Source: Methanolacinia petrolearia DSM 11571
GTDB taxonomy: Archaea; Halobacteriota; Methanomicrobia; Methanomicrobiales; Methanomicrobiaceae
NCBI RefSeq assembly: GCF_000147875.1
Contig: NC_014507.1
Span: 2,728,001-2,792,000, forward strand
Length of the DNA: 64,000 nt
Reading direction: 5' to 3'
The notes under the pieces were generated by a model. The model searched no databases, was not told the DNA's origin, and was given only the letters and a program-made list of their open reading frames with translations. Of this stretch, positions 60,467 to 64,000 are shown in pieces (the stretch's first letter is position 1; the number at the start of each line of letters is the position of its first letter). Both the position numbers and the translations under genes were made by a program.

Positions 60467-62113
60467 TCACTTCTTCTTATCCCGGTACAGGACTTTTATG
60501 AGCGTTGCAAGGCCCAGGACGAAGGCGATCAGGTAGATTATAACCGTAAGAGCTATGAGATAATCGGAATATTCAAAGTCTGCGGAGAACATCACAATCG
60601 AGGCTCCGATGACGAGTGCCGAGGATACGAGTCCCATAAGGATCTTGTCGGACGCTCTCTCTATCGTGCTGCTCAGGTTCTCGACATCCTTTGCAACTAT
60701 ATCAACCTGAATATTTCCCTTTGCCATCCTGTCGAGTGTCCTGTTGATAATCTTCGGAAGCTTCATTATGCTCTCTGCACTCTCCAAAAGAGTGTGGGAG
60801 GTCTTTTGGAAGCTTGACCTTGAAAGATACCTTGCCTCCAGGATCTCCCTCAGGTAAGGCCTGGCCTCGCCATAGAAGTTGAACTTCGGATTCAGCTCCG
60901 TTCCTATTGAAAGCACCATTACGATTACCTTCAGCAACGACATCAGGGTTCCCGGGATCTGAATCTTGTATACGTTCATGATCCTCGGAATCGATTCGAG
61001 AGCAGAACCTGCATCAACACTTTCAAGCTCCATGCCCTCGACATCGAAGAGGGCATAATAGAGCTGGTCCTTTATATCGTCCTCATTATCCTCGGTGATA
61101 TTAACGCCGAGCTTCTGAAAGGTCTCGACTATCAGGTTGACATCGGTATCTACGATCGCCAGAAGGAGTTTAATAAACAGGTCACGCCTCTCAGGCCTGA
61201 TTATCGCAATAGCCCCCAGATCAAGGAATGCTAGCTCGCCCGAGGGGGTTACCTTCAGGTTTCCGGGGTGCGGATCGAGATGGAAGAATCCGTCCTCGAA
61301 GATCATCTTAAGGTATGCCGTGAAACCGAGAGAGGCAAAATCCGTCGGGTCATAGCCCATAAACCTGATCCCGTCCACATCGTCGACCCTTATACCGTCG
61401 ATGAACTCCATCATCAGGCATTCGGGGCCGGAATATTTCCAGAAGATCTTAGGAAACTTTATTCTTTCCCTGCCGGCAAAATTACGCCGGAATATATCGG
61501 CGTTTTTCCCTTCGGATACAAAATTCAGCTCCTTTTTGATCATCTTCGAGAAATCGTCGACCATTGCGGAGAGGTTGTAGGCCCTGACTGCAGGATTGAC
61601 CCTTTCATACCTCTTGGCCATACTTTCGATTATCAGGGTGTCGGTCTCTATTGTCTCTTTTATATTGGGGCGCTGCACCTTTACAGCGACAATTGTCCCG
61701 TCCTTGAGAATGCCGCGATGCACCTGGCCGATCGAAGCCGCGGCAAGAGGGGTCTCATCAAAAAATTCAAATGTCTCTTCAATCGGTCCGCAGTACCTCT
61801 CAATTGTCGGCCGGAGCTCTTCAAACGGAACGGGGCCGACATGGTCGTGAAGCTTCTTGAACTCCCTTACAAGCTCCGGAGGAAGGGATTCGGTTCTCGA
61901 TGCAATCATCTGACCGAATTTTACAAATGTTGGACCAAGCTCCTCGAGAGCGAGACGCATCCTCTCGTATACCGACCTTTCATCCGGCTTTGTCTTCTTA
62001 TCAAAGAATTTTCGCTTTGTGGCATCGGGATCGATCTCATCCAAAAATATTCCGAAGCCATATTTGATCCCGACGTCGACAATCTGGCCGTACCTTCTAA
62101 GACGGGTAACCAT
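60467..62113 (-). CDS. AarF/UbiB (ABC1)-family atypical kinase
   Basis: 548 residues. The family KxGQ motif is in LGPTFVKFGQMIASRTESLP, the Ala-rich loop is AAASIGQVHRG, the conserved Lys is in VAVKVQRP, and the metal site motifs are FHLDPHPGNL and LDLGAIA. Two C-terminal helices (ILMGLVSSALVIGASIVMF, then DYLIALTVIIYLIAFVLG) anchor it in the membrane. Bacterial and mitochondrial relatives serve quinone biosynthesis. Methanogens of this type are not known to use quinones, so its lipid partner is unclear. It is leftward and starts at an ATG with TTAATTC repeats upstream. Confidence 0.93.
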   Translation of the reverse strand: MVTRLRRYGQIVDVGIKYGFGIFLDEIDPDATKRKFFDKKTKPDERSVYERMRLALEELGPTFVKFGQMIASRTESLPPELVREFKKLHDHVGPVPFEELRPTIERYCGPIEETFEFFDETPLAAASIGQVHRGILKDGTIVAVKVQRPNIKETIETDTLIIESMAKRYERVNPAVRAYNLSAMVDDFSKMIKKELNFVSEGKNADIFRRNFAGRERIKFPKIFWKYSGPECLMMEFIDGIRVDDVDGIRFMGYDPTDFASLGFTAYLKMIFEDGFFHLDPHPGNLKVTPSGELAFLDLGAIAIIRPERRDLFIKLLLAIVDTDVNLIVETFQKLGVNITEDNEDDIKDQLYYALFDVEGMELESVDAGSALESIPRIMNVYKIQIPGTLMSLLKVIVMVLSIGTELNPKFNFYGEARPYLREILEARYLSRSSFQKTSHTLLESAESIMKLPKIINRTLDRMAKGNIQVDIVAKDVENLSSTIERASDKILMGLVSSALVIGASIVMFSADFEYSDYLIALTVIIYLIAFVLGLATLIKVLYRDKKK

Positions 62114-62209
62114 GAATGAATTAACGAATTAATAATACAAAAATTATACGTAAATGATATGGTATTTTCAGAAAAAATAAGCTTATTTTTTATTTTTCAG
62201 GGAATATTT

Positions 62210-63232
62210 TTATCTGCGCCGGAAACTTCTGCCGGCCGTACCGATTAAGAGCGCCGAAAATATCGAAACGACGGCAAGAACCGGTGAAACGGGTGATTGT
62301 GTCGCTGTCGCGGCAGTGGTTGTCTCCACCGTCATCTTGGTCCCCGTAGGTCCGGCCGATTCCTGTGAAGTCGGCTTCGCGGTGATTTGCGGTGTTTCGA
62401 CAGGTTCGTAAAGGGTGATGTATTTCTGAAGTGCATTTCCTTCAGATACCGCTTCTATCGTAAAGATATATGTTCCCGGCTCCATTCCTTCTGTGTCGAT
62501 ATCTACGCTCCAAAGGTTATACGGCATGCCGTATTCGACAGTGCTCTTTCCTGCCATCTCCGTGGTATATGCAGTCCCCCCTGACTGCTTGGATGAAGGT
62601 ATATCCCCGGAAACAGGTGAAAATGTATACACCAGCTGCTCTCCCTGAGCGATATTTGTCGTTCCTTCAAGTTCGATTATCGATCCAGCCTGCCAGGCTT
62701 CAGTTTCATCTGCCCTTAACCAGGGCTCTTCGAGGAAGAAGGTCGTTACCGTATATGTATCGTCGATATTCTGCGAATCCAGCAGATTCATAAGGGCATA
62801 AGCCGCTGCCGAACCCTGCAGTTTCCCCTGCCCTTCGATCACGAAGCTGCCTCCTGCTGTCGAAACCGCGCTTGTCTGGCCCGATGAAGGCCATCCTTCC
62901 CTGACCGTTACATCGAATACACCGTTGTACATCGGGTGCTGTATAATCACAAAGTACTGTCCTGAAGACAGGGAGCCTGTCAACCCGCTGCCTATCTCGT
63001 AGGTATATGAACCGTCGGATTCCGTATTTACATTCTCTGAAGACCAGTAGTTCTGACCGAATATCCAGGCCGTAAGGCCCGTCGATTGTGAACCCGGCGC
63101 TTCACCCCTTATATATACCGGGTCACCGGAGGCGTAGAATTTCATATCGTCGCCCGACGCCGCAAGGGCAAATCCCGGAACCGCCAATAGCAATATTATA
63201 ATTCCTGCCGGAAGAATGGCTGAAGCTCTCAT
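62210..63232 (-). CDS. Secreted surface protein, DUF3821-like
   Basis: 340 residues. The signal peptide is at 1-24 (ILPAGIIILLLAVPGFALA). The ectodomain contains PVYIRGEAPGSQSTGLTAWI, a tandem of beta units and the phrase TTNIAQGEQLVYTFSP, which is typical of the DUF3821 surface proteins of methanogens. A Thr/Ala-rich stretch leads to SPVSPVLAVVSIFSALLIG and a basic end. This is a sorting-type tail, though the PGF core is replaced by SPVSP. Function unknown. Confidence 0.72.
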   Translation of the reverse strand: MRASAILPAGIIILLLAVPGFALAASGDDMKFYASGDPVYIRGEAPGSQSTGLTAWIFGQNYWSSENVNTESDGSYTYEIGSGLTGSLSSGQYFVIIQHPMYNGVFDVTVREGWPSSGQTSAVSTAGGSFVIEGQGKLQGSAAAYALMNLLDSQNIDDTYTVTTFFLEEPWLRADETEAWQAGSIIELEGTTNIAQGEQLVYTFSPVSGDIPSSKQSGGTAYTTEMAGKSTVEYGMPYNLWSVDIDTEGMEPGTYIFTIEAVSEGNALQKYITLYEPVETPQITAKPTSQESAGPTGTKMTVETTTAATATQSPVSPVLAVVSIFSALLIGTAGRSFRRR

Positions 63233-63304
63233 ATATTTTCTATCCTATTCTAACTGAGTTCATACCTGATAAAAGATTTATGTGCATTACCTGAAAGCAC
63301 TATT

Positions 63305-64000
63305 TCATGAAATGTTTTGAGACGCGGACGATACTATTGCAGTAATCTCCCCTTCCGGGCTTTTTATTATAGAATTATGCCATAATACGGGTATTTCCCC
63401 GCCACCGGATGTAACAATGACGCCTTCCTCGCTCTGCGGGGGGCTGATCTCCCCCGCAATAATTCTCGAATACTGTTTTCTCAGGTGATCCCTTCTCCCG
63501 GCAGGAATGACTGTTTCAAACCAGTTTTTTCCGATTATCTGGTCTTCAGTGACCCCAAGCATCCTGCACCCGTAGCGGTTGATACGGGTCAGGCGGCCCT
63601 GCCTGTCAACTACGGCAATCATGACACCAGCGAGATCAAGATAGCTCTGTGCCTGGTCCCTCTGTGCAATAATCTCCTCTTCGGCCCTTTTTTCTTCTGT
63701 AATATCCTCAAGTAGGGTCAGGATATACTCCAGTCTGTTGTCCATCCCGAAGATCGGAACTTTGCGGGATTTGATTATCCTCTCGTTCTTGCCCGAAATC
63801 TTCAGCCTCAGTTCTGACATTGATACGGGTGCACCCGTGGATGCAACCTCCCTATCCCCCGAAATAAGGTACTCCACGAACTTGTCGGGAAAGAGCTCCC
63901 ACCCCATCTTTCCTGTGGCAGAAGCACTATTTATACCGAAGAACTCCTCAGTTTCCCTGTTGAAGAAGATATAAGTGCCTTTCTTTACCTCTTTTACAAG
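63305..64000 (-). CDS. PAS sensor protein, incomplete at right edge
   Basis: At least 231 residues; the gene continues beyond the window. Two PAS domains are visible. The first has GTYIFFNRETEEFFGINSAS and runs on with WELFPDKFVEYLISGDREVA. The second has GVMIAVVDRQGRLTRINRYG and RMLGVTEDQIIGKNWFETVI. A DITEEKRAEEEI linker joins them. The protein ends shortly after the second PAS without a kinase, a common form in methanogens. What lies upstream cannot be seen. Confidence 0.85.
   Translation of the reverse strand, partial: LVKEVKKGTYIFFNRETEEFFGINSASATGKMGWELFPDKFVEYLISGDREVASTGAPVSMSELRLKISGKNERIIKSRKVPIFGMDNRLEYILTLLEDITEEKRAEEEIIAQRDQAQSYLDLAGVMIAVVDRQGRLTRINRYGCRMLGVTEDQIIGKNWFETVIPAGRRDHLRKQYSRIIAGEISPPQSEEGVIVTSGGGEIPVLWHNSIIKSPEGEITAIVSSASQNIS

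Noticed and set aside
1-64000. CRISPR arrays, insertion sequences, prophage genes, rRNA and tRNA genes
   Set aside because: No regular repeats with spacers, no transposase or integrase and no tRNA-like TPsiC or acceptor pattern was found in the gaps between genes.

Overview
The window reads as a chromosomal segment of a methanogenic archaeon, most likely of the Methanomicrobiales (Methanoplanus, Methanolacinia or Methanoculleus-like). The grounds are archaeal TATA boxes with GGTGA/GGAGG ribosome sites, an F420-nonreducing-type [NiFe] hydrogenase, DUF2226, PEGA and PKD surface proteins with PGF-CTERM-like tails, PAS/CHASE4 sensors that lack kinase domains, and RND exporters near COG1361 surface proteins. 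No core methanogenesis gene and no rRNA or tRNA gene was seen, so the genus is an inference. There is no sign of a prophage, insertion sequence or CRISPR array.

Layout. 1-5.8 kb: a nine-gene leftward operon joins a [NiFe] hydrogenase (large and small subunits, 2[4Fe-4S] ferredoxin, V4R-like protein) to a MinD/roadblock module (DUF2226 protein, membrane-anchored roadblock-like protein, MinD ATPase with a membrane-targeting tail, a tiny membrane protein and an MglB-like roadblock protein). 5.9-9.1 kb: a hydrogenase maturation protease, FeoB and a DtxR-FeoA fusion regulator. A perfect 18-bp palindrome covers the promoter TATA element of this operon. 9.2-23.5 kb: cell-surface and membrane proteins (transglutaminase-like lipoprotein, PEGA, PKD), two PH-like/zinc-ribbon proteins, three Yip1-type membrane proteins (one interrupted by an in-frame TAG), a phosphoglycerate mutase, a HisKA_2 sensor kinase and a TrmB regulator.

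23.5-41 kb: TrmB is divergent from a small gene plus an RND exporter, with a 7-5-7 operator between them. Then come a frameshifted CHASE4/PAS sensor, an orphan soluble chemoreceptor with CheW, a second RND exporter that appears to start at ACG, two COG1361 surface proteins, and a MoxR/DUF58/VWA/Ser-rich membrane protein operon. The 612-bp gap between converging genes at 40.9-41.5 kb holds a series of strong hairpins and may be a non-coding RNA gene.

41.5-64 kb: K+-dependent membrane pyrophosphatase, an iron/cobalamin-type ABC importer, a META-domain lipoprotein, a TMEM175-like channel, a DEDDh-type exonuclease candidate, a TPR protein, an archaellin-like protein, a disordered protein with a three-fold TGFG motif, response regulators with PAS domains, a DASS transporter, a methyltransferase with an ACT-ACT-metallo-beta-lactamase protein, an AarF/UbiB kinase, a surface protein, and a PAS sensor that runs off the right edge.

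The candidate undescribed system is the hydrogenase/MinD/roadblock operon. Its gene order and overlaps suggest a redox enzyme whose location or activity at the membrane is controlled by an MglB/MinD-like switch. It sits next to ferrous iron uptake and hydrogenase maturation genes on the same strand.
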